A DNA stretch of 64,000 bases from positions 558,001 through 622,000 of the forward strand of contig NZ_JANIFJ010000001.1 of assembly GCF_024519155.1 (NCBI RefSeq), in the 5' to 3' direction. This DNA is from Mangrovibrevibacter kandeliae. GTDB taxonomy: Bacteria; Pseudomonadota; Alphaproteobacteria; Rhizobiales; Rhizobiaceae. The first letter of the stretch is position 1. The number at the start of each line of letters is the position of its first letter. This document shows positions 34,905 to 42,346 of the stretch, piece after piece. The position numbers and the translations under genes are program-made. The notes beneath the pieces are model-generated. The model saw nothing but the letters and a program-made list of their open reading frames with translations, had not been told where the DNA came from and ran no database searches.

Positions 34905-35037
34905 CGCAGGAGCGTCCGTGACGGGTGGCCGACTCTTGGCGGAGCTCGACACGCTGCGCAAGCCTGGTGCCCGGCGTGTCGCCGCGTTCGCGCGACGCAA
35001 CGCACTCGGGATGAGACTCCCGTTCAAGACGCTCTGG

Positions 35038-35066
35038 TTGTTATTTAAAATAATACAATCTAAGAT
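35038..35066 (+). promoter_or_regulatory. Sigma70-like promoter of the haloperoxidase gene
   Basis: TTGTTA (35038-35043) and TAAGAT (35061-35066) are exactly 17 bp apart, each matching four of six consensus bases, in a strikingly AT-rich patch (35038-35068) within GC-rich DNA. The start would be near 35073, with a strong Shine-Dalgarno AGGAGAGGAGG (35081-35091) before ATG 35098. Confidence 0.55.
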
Positions 35067-35097
35067 TAGGCGGTTCATCCAGGAGAGGAGGTCCGCG

Positions 35098-37257
35098 ATG
35101 CGCCTGCCACATGCTGTCCCATGCCCTAACGGAACGGATCAAGCGAACCGGGCAAAGCGGCTTCGTGATCTCGCCACCGAGATCTCGAGGACACGGCCGC
35201 ATGTCGAGACGCAGGCGAACGGCGAGGAGATCAACTATTCGAGCGCCGGGTTTCCCTCGAATTTCACGAAGGGCTTGCTGCACGATCACTTCGGACTCCT
35301 GGCGGATGGGCAGGACTATGCGGCCTTCGTCGAGGCGATAAACTCCGACAACAACAACCTGTTCGTCAGTGGCAAGATCGGCTTCCAGGGCCATCCCACG
35401 CTGCCGATTGCCACCTATGACTGTACCATCCCGCACGACCCCAAGAAGACCCGGGAGCCCGGCGGCTGTAGCGAAACCGAGGCGCCGAAGCCGGCCGATC
35501 GGGTCCCGCCGAAGTGGCGCGGGTGGGAAAGCCCGAGGGCCGGACATGTCTACGAGCTGGAGGGGCCGGATGCCGGCTCGGTCGGCATGGCCCCGGCACC
35601 GCGCATCGGCTCGTCCGAACTCGCCGCCGAGGTGGCCGAACTCTATGCGCTGGCGCTGCTGCGCGACGTTCCGTTCACCGCCATCGTGGCGGGCGGCGAC
35701 AAGACGAAGCTCTGCGACGGCGGCGACGAGGCGATCTTCTCCGGGCAGGAGATCGTCGATCTCCTGAACACGATGCCCTTCTACACAGGTGTCGGCGTGC
35801 GCTCCTCGACGGCGACCACGGCGGGCGCGACAGGCCTCAACCGCTTCGAGCGCAATCGCCGCTTCGCTCGCACCCAAGATCCGACAGCGGAACTCACCGC
35901 CCCGCTGACGACGCAGACCGTGTTTCGCGGCTCGACGCCCGGAGCGTTGCGAGGCCCGTACCTGTCGCAATTCATGCTGATCGGCTCACCCTCGCTGGCC
36001 GGCGCGACCTTGGCTGCTCACCCCAGCACGACCTACGGAATCGCCGACGGCTATGTCCGCTACGGAACGCTGGTGATCGACCAACGGGCGCAGGCGCATC
36101 GGCCCTGCCTCGATCATCTGACGGAGTGGTGGTCCTGGCGGGACGCGCAGAACGGCGCCGACTTCCGCGACCAGGATCTCTGGCTGGTGCCGCACCGACG
36201 CTTCATCACGACGCCGCGCGACCTCGCCAGCTACGTGCACTTCGATGCCCTCTACGAAGCCTATCTTAACGCCGTCCTCATCCTCGATTCGATGAAGATC
36301 CCGACGTCCAGGGGCTTCCCCGAGCCGAGCTTCGCCGCCGGCGACTTCGCCGGCCGACGCACCGGTTTCGCGACCTTCGGCGGACCGCACATCCTGTCGC
36401 TCGTGACCGAGGTCGCGACGCGCTGCCTGAAGGCCGTGCGCCGGCAGAAGTTCAACTTCCATCGCCGCTGCCGGCCGGAAGCGATCGGCGGCCGGCTGAC
36501 GCTGCTGAATTGCAAGGAAGGGGGACGGCTCGGCTGCGCCGAGCGGGATTTCCGCCATCTCCTCAACGAACTGCCGGAGAAGCTGAGAGCGGCGGTCACC
36601 GACCACAACAAGGCGCAGAACGGCCTCGACCCGGCGCTTCGCCATGTCCTCTGCACGCCGCCTGCCAAACCCGACTTCCAACCGCACGAAGACTGCAACC
36701 TGCTCCTGCCCATGGCTTTTCCGGAGGGCTCGCCCATGCACCCGGCCTATGGTGCGGGGCACGCGACGGTCGCCGGCGGTTGCGTGACCATGATCAAGGC
36801 GTTCTTCGAGATGTTCGAAGACTGCGACGGCAGCCTCGAGCGGCCGCTCTGCTGGAAAGGCAAGCGGATCGCCTATGTCCCGAAGGACGATGGCAGCGCG
36901 CTGATCGACGATCCGGCCAGCGCGGGCGTGCTCACGATCCAGGGCGAACTCGACAAGCTGGCGGCGAACATCGCCATCGGTCGCAACATGGCTGGCGTTC
37001 ACTACTACTCCGACTATTACGACAGCCTGCGGCTCGGCGAGCGGGTGGCGGTGGGTATCCTGCTCGAACAGGCGCCGACCTATGGCGACCCGATCCAGTC
37101 GACCTTCACGAGCTTCGATGGCGACCGCATCACCATCACCGGCCAGGCCGACAGCGCACCCGCGTTGACCATCATCGATCGCCTCGGCAACCCGGTGGCG
37201 CCGCGCGACTGGTGGCTGCGCCATGTGATCGGCGAGCAGATCATCCTGGACCTCTGA
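35098..37257 (+). CDS. Vanadium-dependent haloperoxidase (bromoperoxidase type)
   Basis: A 719-residue protein with the vanadate-binding set of the family: K451 and R459 in 'KFNFHRRCRPE', G554-H555 in 'HPAYGAGHAT', and R629 with H635, the vanadate ligand, in 'RNMAGVHYYSD'. The Ser that contacts vanadate in algal enzymes is Ala here ('AGH'), as I recall for bacterial relatives. The enzyme oxidises bromide or iodide with hydrogen peroxide. No signal peptide is seen. ATG 35098 has an excellent ribosome site; the frame is open upstream but antisense to hisC. It stands alone with its own promoter, which suggests acquisition by transfer. Confidence 0.88.
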   Translation: MRLPHAVPCPNGTDQANRAKRLRDLATEISRTRPHVETQANGEEINYSSAGFPSNFTKGLLHDHFGLLADGQDYAAFVEAINSDNNNLFVSGKIGFQGHPTLPIATYDCTIPHDPKKTREPGGCSETEAPKPADRVPPKWRGWESPRAGHVYELEGPDAGSVGMAPAPRIGSSELAAEVAELYALALLRDVPFTAIVAGGDKTKLCDGGDEAIFSGQEIVDLLNTMPFYTGVGVRSSTATTAGATGLNRFERNRRFARTQDPTAELTAPLTTQTVFRGSTPGALRGPYLSQFMLIGSPSLAGATLAAHPSTTYGIADGYVRYGTLVIDQRAQAHRPCLDHLTEWWSWRDAQNGADFRDQDLWLVPHRRFITTPRDLASYVHFDALYEAYLNAVLILDSMKIPTSRGFPEPSFAAGDFAGRRTGFATFGGPHILSLVTEVATRCLKAVRRQKFNFHRRCRPEAIGGRLTLLNCKEGGRLGCAERDFRHLLNELPEKLRAAVTDHNKAQNGLDPALRHVLCTPPAKPDFQPHEDCNLLLPMAFPEGSPMHPAYGAGHATVAGGCVTMIKAFFEMFEDCDGSLERPLCWKGKRIAYVPKDDGSALIDDPASAGVLTIQGELDKLAANIAIGRNMAGVHYYSDYYDSLRLGERVAVGILLEQAPTYGDPIQSTFTSFDGDRITITGQADSAPALTIIDRLGNPVAPRDWWLRHVIGEQIILDL

Positions 37258-37314
37258 GCGAGGTCCGGGCGGATCCGGCATCGTCGGCCAAAGGTCCGGC
37301 GCTTCAGCCGGGGC

Positions 37315-40017
37315 TCAGGCCTCGGCGCCGACCGCCCTCAGCCGCGCCTTGGTGATCCCCTGCTTCACGGTCGCATAGCCGTCCCACGGATCGGGCTTGC
37401 CCAGCCGTTCCAGCACCGCCTCGAAATCGAAGCCGTTGGCGCGGTCGAGCGTCTCGAACTCCTCCCAGGACACCGGCGTTGCCACCGGCGCGCCCTCGCG
37501 CGAGCGGGTGGAGTAGGGCGCGATCGCGGTCGAGCCACGCTCGTTGCGCAGCCAGTCGACGAAGATCAGTCCCTTCCGCTTGGCCTTCGACATCGTGGCG
37601 ATGAAGCGCTTCGGCTCGTGCTCGACCAGTGTGGTCGCAAAGCCGCGCGCGAAGGCTTTCACCGCCGGCCAGTCCGCCCGGCGGTCGAGGGGGGCAACGA
37701 TGTGGACACCCTTGCCGCCGGTCACCATCGGGAAGGTCTGCAACCCGATCTCGGCGAGGACGTCGCGGATGTCGATGGCGGCCCGTTTGACGTCGGCGAA
37801 CCCGAGGCCCTCGTCCGGATCGAGGTCGAAGACGAGCCGGTCGGGCTTCTCGAGGCGATCGTTCCGGGCGCCCCAGAGGTGGAACTCCATCGTGTTCATC
37901 TGGATGGCCGCGACGAGGCCTGCGGCCGAGTCGAAGTAGAGGTAGTCCTCGGTGCCGCCCTCCTTCTCGGCCACCGGCACCTTCTTGATCGTGTCCGGGA
38001 AGCCGCCGGTATCGTGCTTCTGGAAGAAGCACTGCTTGCCGCCCGCCGGGCATCGCACGAGCGAGACGGGGCGGTCGCCGGCATACGTGAGCATCCGCTC
38101 CGCCGCCGCCTCGTAATACCGGGCGAGGTCGAGCTTGGTGACGCCGTGCGCCTCGTAGAGCACCCGGTCGGGATGGCTCAGCTTGACGCCGGCGACGACG
38201 GCGTCGCCGCTCTTGCCGCGCGCGGCCCTGGGTGCGGCGGAGGGGTGGCCGCCCTTCGCGGTCGCGGCGGGGGCGCGTCCACCGGAGCGGGCGGCCTGCT
38301 TCGTCTTCGCGGTGTCACCCGGATCAGCCGGCGTCTCGTCCACCACCTCTTGCGCCTCCTTGTCCTCGCGCAGGCCCTTGAAGACGCCGTGCCGCACGCT
38401 GCCGTCGGCGGTGATCTCGGCGAACTCGATCTCGGCGACGAGGCTCGGCTCGACGAATCTCGACGAACGCGCGACCGTGCGATCGAGCGCGTCGAAGGGC
38501 GAGGTCTTGCGGGCGATCGCTTCGAAGCGCTTCTTCAGGTCGACCAGCATGTCCTGGTCGAAGCCGGAGCCGACGCGTCCGCGATAGAGCAGCTTGCCGC
38601 CCTCGTTGACGCCGAGGAGGATGGAGGAGAAGGGCCGCGACTTCTTGTCGGATGGGGCGAAGCCGCCGATCACGAACTCCTGGCGCCTCTTGCACTTCAC
38701 CTTCAGCCAGCTCTTGGTGCGGCTGCCGCGATAGGGATCATCCGCACGCTTCGAGACGATGCCCTCGTGGTCCGAAGCACAAATGCTGCGATAGACGCTC
38801 GGGCCCCGGCCGCGGATGTGCTCGCTGTAGAGGAGCAGCGGCTGGTTGGCCGCCTTCAGGAGTGCGTCCAGCCTCTCCTTGCGCGCGGTGAGCGGCAGAC
38901 CGGTCAGATCCTCTCCGTCTAATTCGAGAAGGTCGAAGCAGAAGCAGGCGATGTCGCCGCCTTCTGAGAGATGCAACTGCAGCGTCGAGAAGTCGGTGCG
39001 CCCGCCCTCGTCGAAGGCAACCACCTCGCCGTCGATCAGCGCGCTGCGGCAGGGCAGGCCCTCGACGGCGGGAACGAGGCCGGCGAACTTCTCGGTCCAG
39101 TCGTGCTGGTTGCGCGTGTAGAGCGCATGCTTCTCCCCGGCCACGGCGATGAGAACGCGGTAGCCGTCATACTTCATCTCATGCAGCCAGTCGTCGCCGG
39201 CCGGCGCCTCGTCGACGAGGGTCGCGAGCTGGACGGGCCGGAAGTCCGGCAAGGCCAGCGGCTTGCCGGCCGCCGCCCGGCGCTTGGTCGGGGTTCCGGA
39301 CGTCTTGCCCGTGGCGGCTTTGCCTGTCGAAGTAGCGGACTTCGGCTGCGCGCCACCCGTTCGAGCCTTGCCGGTCCCCTTTGCGGGAACGTCCGCCTCC
39401 GCGGCAGCACGGTCGGACTGCCAGACCGCACCGTTGCCGTCAGCGATCGCCTTGAGGTCCCGCCCGGTCTTCACGCTGTCCGGAAATTCCGTGAGCAGGT
39501 CTCGTCCGCTCGTGGCGACCTCGTCCTTCTCCTTGATCAGGAGCCAGTTCTCACCCTTCTCGCCCTTGCGCGGCTTCATGCGGATCAGCGCCCAGTGGCC
39601 CGTCAGCTTTTCGCCGTGGATCAGCATCTTGAGATTGCCGTCGGCAAGGCCCGCCTCCGCGTCGCCGACCGGCTCCCACGAGCCGCGATCCCACAGCATC
39701 ACCGTCCCGCCGCCGTACTGGCCCTTCGGGATCGTGCCCTCGAAGTCGCCGTAGTCGATCGGGTGATCTTCGGTGCGCACCGCCAGCCGCTTGTCGGCCG
39801 GATCGAGGCTCGGGCCCTTGGTCACAGCCCAGCTCTTCAGGACGCCGCCCCACTCGATGCGAAAGTCGTAATGCAGGCGCGTCGCGTCGTGCTTCTGGAT
39901 GCAGAAGAACAGCGTCTTCGCCTTGGTGCGGCGCTTGCGGCCGTCCGGTTCGGCCGTCTGGGAAAAGTCGCGCTTCTCCCGGTAGGGCTTCAGCAGCGCA
40001 TCGGCGGCGGCAGGCAT
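37315..40017 (-). CDS. ligD: ATP-dependent DNA ligase D (PE-ligase-polymerase)
   Basis: A 900-residue three-domain repair enzyme for non-homologous end joining. Order: 3'-phosphoesterase (about 25-175, 'HYDFRIEWGG' and 'GTIPKGQYGGG'), a Lys/Ala/Thr-rich linker, ATP-dependent ligase (about 260-560, adenylation motif 'MKYDGYR'), a second basic linker, and primase-polymerase (about 610-895, 'FDLDPDEGLGF' with the metal-binding Asp pair, and 'GGKGVHIVAPL'). All three active sites look intact. It starts 6 nt after the ku stop, so ku-ligD form an operon. It converges with the haloperoxidase gene. Confidence 0.95.
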   Translation of the reverse strand: MPAAADALLKPYREKRDFSQTAEPDGRKRRTKAKTLFFCIQKHDATRLHYDFRIEWGGVLKSWAVTKGPSLDPADKRLAVRTEDHPIDYGDFEGTIPKGQYGGGTVMLWDRGSWEPVGDAEAGLADGNLKMLIHGEKLTGHWALIRMKPRKGEKGENWLLIKEKDEVATSGRDLLTEFPDSVKTGRDLKAIADGNGAVWQSDRAAAEADVPAKGTGKARTGGAQPKSATSTGKAATGKTSGTPTKRRAAAGKPLALPDFRPVQLATLVDEAPAGDDWLHEMKYDGYRVLIAVAGEKHALYTRNQHDWTEKFAGLVPAVEGLPCRSALIDGEVVAFDEGGRTDFSTLQLHLSEGGDIACFCFDLLELDGEDLTGLPLTARKERLDALLKAANQPLLLYSEHIRGRGPSVYRSICASDHEGIVSKRADDPYRGSRTKSWLKVKCKRRQEFVIGGFAPSDKKSRPFSSILLGVNEGGKLLYRGRVGSGFDQDMLVDLKKRFEAIARKTSPFDALDRTVARSSRFVEPSLVAEIEFAEITADGSVRHGVFKGLREDKEAQEVVDETPADPGDTAKTKQAARSGGRAPAATAKGGHPSAAPRAARGKSGDAVVAGVKLSHPDRVLYEAHGVTKLDLARYYEAAAERMLTYAGDRPVSLVRCPAGGKQCFFQKHDTGGFPDTIKKVPVAEKEGGTEDYLYFDSAAGLVAAIQMNTMEFHLWGARNDRLEKPDRLVFDLDPDEGLGFADVKRAAIDIRDVLAEIGLQTFPMVTGGKGVHIVAPLDRRADWPAVKAFARGFATTLVEHEPKRFIATMSKAKRKGLIFVDWLRNERGSTAIAPYSTRSREGAPVATPVSWEEFETLDRANGFDFEAVLERLGKPDPWDGYATVKQGITKARLRAVGAEA

Positions 40018-40023
40018 GGCGGG

Positions 40024-40995
40024 TCAAGCGGACTTGCGCTTGCGCGCTGCCGCCGTCTTGGCGGCCGGAGCGGGCTTCTCCGCCGGCTTCTTGGCCGGCG
40101 CGCGGCGCTTGGTCGACGTCGACTTCGCCGCAGTCTTTCCGTCCGCTGCCGGAGTACCGTCAGAGGCCTTGGCGTCGGCGGCCTTGCCCTTGACGCTCCG
40201 GTCGGTCTCGAGGCTGCGCTTGAGGCTCGCCATCAGGTCGACGACGTTCGAGGTCTTCCTTGGCGGTGCGTCGTCCTCGTCGTCCACGTGGAGCTTGGCC
40301 TTGCCGCCGTTCTTGCGCTTCTCGGCGATCAGCGCCTTGAGGCTGTCGATGTAGTGATCCTTGTAGACCGAGGCATCGAACGGTCCTGTCTTGCGCTTGA
40401 TGAGCTCGCTCGCGACGGCCAGCAGATCCTCCTCGGCCTCGTCGGCCGAGATTTCGGAGAAGACCGAGTCCGACTTGCGGATCTCCTCCTCGTAGTGCAG
40501 CGTCTCGAGCAAGAGCCCGGTGCCACAGGGCCGGACCGCGACGAGATACTCCTTGCCGCGCAGGGCCAGCTGCCCGATGCCGGTCTTGCCGGCTTGGCGC
40601 AGCGCATCGCGCACCACGCGAAACGCATCCTCCGCGAGCTCGTCCTGCGGCACGATGTAGTAGGGCTTGTCGAAATAGAGTGGCGGGATCGCGCACGAGT
40701 CGACGAACTGGATCAACTCCAGCGTCTTCTTGGTGTCGAGCTTGACCGCGTCGATCTCGTCGTCGGTCAGGATGACGTACTCGTCCTTGGCGTACTCGTA
40801 GCCCTTGACGATGTCCTTGGCGTCGATCGGACCGATGCCGGGCACCACCTTCTCGTAATGGATGCGCTTGCCGCTGTTGCGGTCGATCTGGCGGAAGCTG
40901 ATCGCGGAACCCGAACTCGTTGCCGAGTACATCTCCACCGGGATCGAGACGAGGGAGAGGCGGATCTGGCCTTTCCAGACGGGACGGGGCGCCAT
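40024..40995 (-). CDS. ku: DNA end-binding protein Ku
   Basis: A 323-residue protein. Residues 1-250 form the Ku core ('VWKGQIRLSLVSIPVEMY', 'KVVPGIGPID', 'YYIVPQDE', 'LALRGKEYLVAVRP'), which homodimerises to encircle DNA ends and recruits LigD. The last 70 residues are a Lys/Ala/Pro-rich tail, the kind known to bind DNA and allow threading inward. ATG 40995 has GGAG 8 nt upstream; the frame is open further but without homology. It is the first gene of ku-ligD and is divergent from an SbcD-like gene across a 39-bp palindrome. Confidence 0.95.
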   Translation of the reverse strand: MAPRPVWKGQIRLSLVSIPVEMYSATSSGSAISFRQIDRNSGKRIHYEKVVPGIGPIDAKDIVKGYEYAKDEYVILTDDEIDAVKLDTKKTLELIQFVDSCAIPPLYFDKPYYIVPQDELAEDAFRVVRDALRQAGKTGIGQLALRGKEYLVAVRPCGTGLLLETLHYEEEIRKSDSVFSEISADEAEEDLLAVASELIKRKTGPFDASVYKDHYIDSLKALIAEKRKNGGKAKLHVDDEDDAPPRKTSNVVDLMASLKRSLETDRSVKGKAADAKASDGTPAADGKTAAKSTSTKRRAPAKKPAEKPAPAAKTAAARKRKSA

Positions 40996-41063
40996 GACGA
41001 GAACTCCATGCACAGGTGCTCCGGCCGCGAAGGAGCGCTGACTCAACGTCATCCCCCACGGGA

Positions 41064-41102
41064 CGTTCCGCTCCCGAATCAAATTGATTCGCCAGCGGAA
41101 CG
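41064..41102. promoter_or_regulatory. 39-bp two-tier palindrome between ku-ligD and the SbcD-like operon
   Basis: The inner dyad CGAATCAA-A-TTGATTCG (41075-41091) is perfect, and outer arms CGTTCCGCT (41064-41072) and AGCGGAACG (41094-41102) are also perfect; only CC (41073-41074 and 41092-41093) breaks the symmetry. The centre is A41083. The inner part contains GAATC (41076-41080) and GATTC (41086-41090), both GANTC sites methylated by CcrM in alphaproteobacteria. No T-run follows, so an operator is more likely than a terminator. The binding protein is unknown. Confidence 0.7.
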
Positions 41103-41114
41103 ACCGTCTAAAAT
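41084..41114 (+). promoter_or_regulatory. Candidate promoter of the SbcD-like gene
   Basis: TAAAAT (41109-41114) matches the -10 consensus at five of six bases. TTGATT (41084-41089), four of six for a -35, lies 19 bp upstream and is the right half of the inner palindrome. The long spacer would suit a regulated promoter. The transcript would carry a leader of about 100 nt. Confidence 0.35.
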
Positions 41115-41218
41115 CTGTTGATGTTTCCGAGACTTGTCTCCTAAGGGCTTGCACAGCCGAGCCGTTCCGGCGTCTCCTTGACCCGGTCCCTCCGTCCCCT
41201 CGTCAATGCTGCGCGCCC

Positions 41219-42346
41219 GTGATCCGTTTCCTGCACACCGCCGACTGGCAGATCGGCAAGCCGTTCGGCGGCTACGAGCCGGACCGGCGCGGCGAGCTGA
41301 AGGCCGAGCGCTTCCGCGCCGTGGAGCGGATCGCTGCCTTGGCCGCGTCGCGCGCCTGTGACGCGGTGCTCGTCGCCGGTGACGCCTTCGACGACAACCA
41401 GATCACGGACAGGGAGCTCAACCGGACGCTCGACGCGATGGCCGGTTTCCAAGGTCCGTGGATCCTGCTGCCGGGCAACCACGATGCCGCGCTCGGCGTC
41501 AGCGTCTGGACGCGGCTGCGCCAGCGCGCGACCGCCGCCGCCGCCATCCGTGTCGCCGACCGGCCGGAGCCCATCCTCCTGAAGGACGGCGAAGCCGCCG
41601 TGCTGCCGGCGCCGCTGACCCGGCGCCACGAGGGAGCCGATCTCACGGCATGGTTCGATGGCGCGCAGACGCCGTCGGCGGCGATCCGGATCGGTCTTGC
41701 CCACGGATCGGTGGCCAACAGGCTCCCGGAGAAGGCTGAGAGCGGCAACCCGATCGCCGACGATCGCGCCGACCGGGCGCGGCTCGACTATCTCGCGCTC
41801 GGCGACTGGCACGGCTTCGTCGAGATCGCCCCACGCACCTTCTATAGTGGCACGCCAGAACCGGACCGCTATCCCGCCAATCGCCCCGGCCACGTTGCGC
41901 TGGTGGAGATCGACGCACCGGGCGCCGCGCCGCGGGTCGAGCGTGTCGAGACCGGCCGCTTCGACTGGCGCCGGCTCGAGCTGCGCGTCGACGGCGGGAT
42001 CGAGGCGGTGGGCGAAGCGTTGGGAGGGTTGCCGCGCCCGGGCGACACGCTGCTCGACCTCGTGCTCGCGGGCAGCCTGTCGCTGCGCGAGCGGGTTCGC
42101 CTAGACGAGGCGCTCGCGCATTGGGCGGCCCGGCTGTTCGATCTGCGGGTGGACGAGCGGGAGCTGTTCGATGCACCGGACGAGGAGGATCTCGACCGGA
42201 TCGACATCGGCGGCTTCGTGCGGGCGGCGGTCGAGACGCTGCGGGCGAAGGCGGCCGATCCCGCCGATCCCGAACGCAAGGCCGCGGCGCTGGCGTTGCG
42301 CCTGGCCTATGCCGAGCATCGCCGTCTCGGCCAGGAGGGCGCCTGA
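41219..42346 (+). CDS. Metallophosphoesterase nuclease, SbcD/YhaO-like
   Basis: A 375-residue calcineurin-like phosphoesterase with the full SbcD/Mre11 motif set: 'HTADWQIGKPF', 'VAGDAFDDNQ', 'LLPGNHDAAL', 'GLAHGS' and 'LGDWHGFVEI'. These bind two metal ions for a DNA end nuclease. The C-terminal part (from about 240) is the partner-binding region. It overlaps the large ATPase gene downstream by one base (TGATG), as expected for subunits of one complex. The likely start is the GTG at 41219, directly before 'IRFLHTADWQ'; the frame upstream crosses the palindrome and is not conserved. No Shine-Dalgarno is obvious. Confidence 0.85.
   Translation: MIRFLHTADWQIGKPFGGYEPDRRGELKAERFRAVERIAALAASRACDAVLVAGDAFDDNQITDRELNRTLDAMAGFQGPWILLPGNHDAALGVSVWTRLRQRATAAAAIRVADRPEPILLKDGEAAVLPAPLTRRHEGADLTAWFDGAQTPSAAIRIGLAHGSVANRLPEKAESGNPIADDRADRARLDYLALGDWHGFVEIAPRTFYSGTPEPDRYPANRPGHVALVEIDAPGAAPRVERVETGRFDWRRLELRVDGGIEAVGEALGGLPRPGDTLLDLVLAGSLSLRERVRLDEALAHWAARLFDLRVDERELFDAPDEEDLDRIDIGGFVRAAVETLRAKAADPADPERKAAALALRLAYAEHRRLGQEGA

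Noticed and set aside
37315-40995. ku-ligD as a phage-borne island
   Set aside because: Codon use matches the neighbours and no phage or integrase gene adjoins; ku-ligD is common on rhizobial chromosomes.
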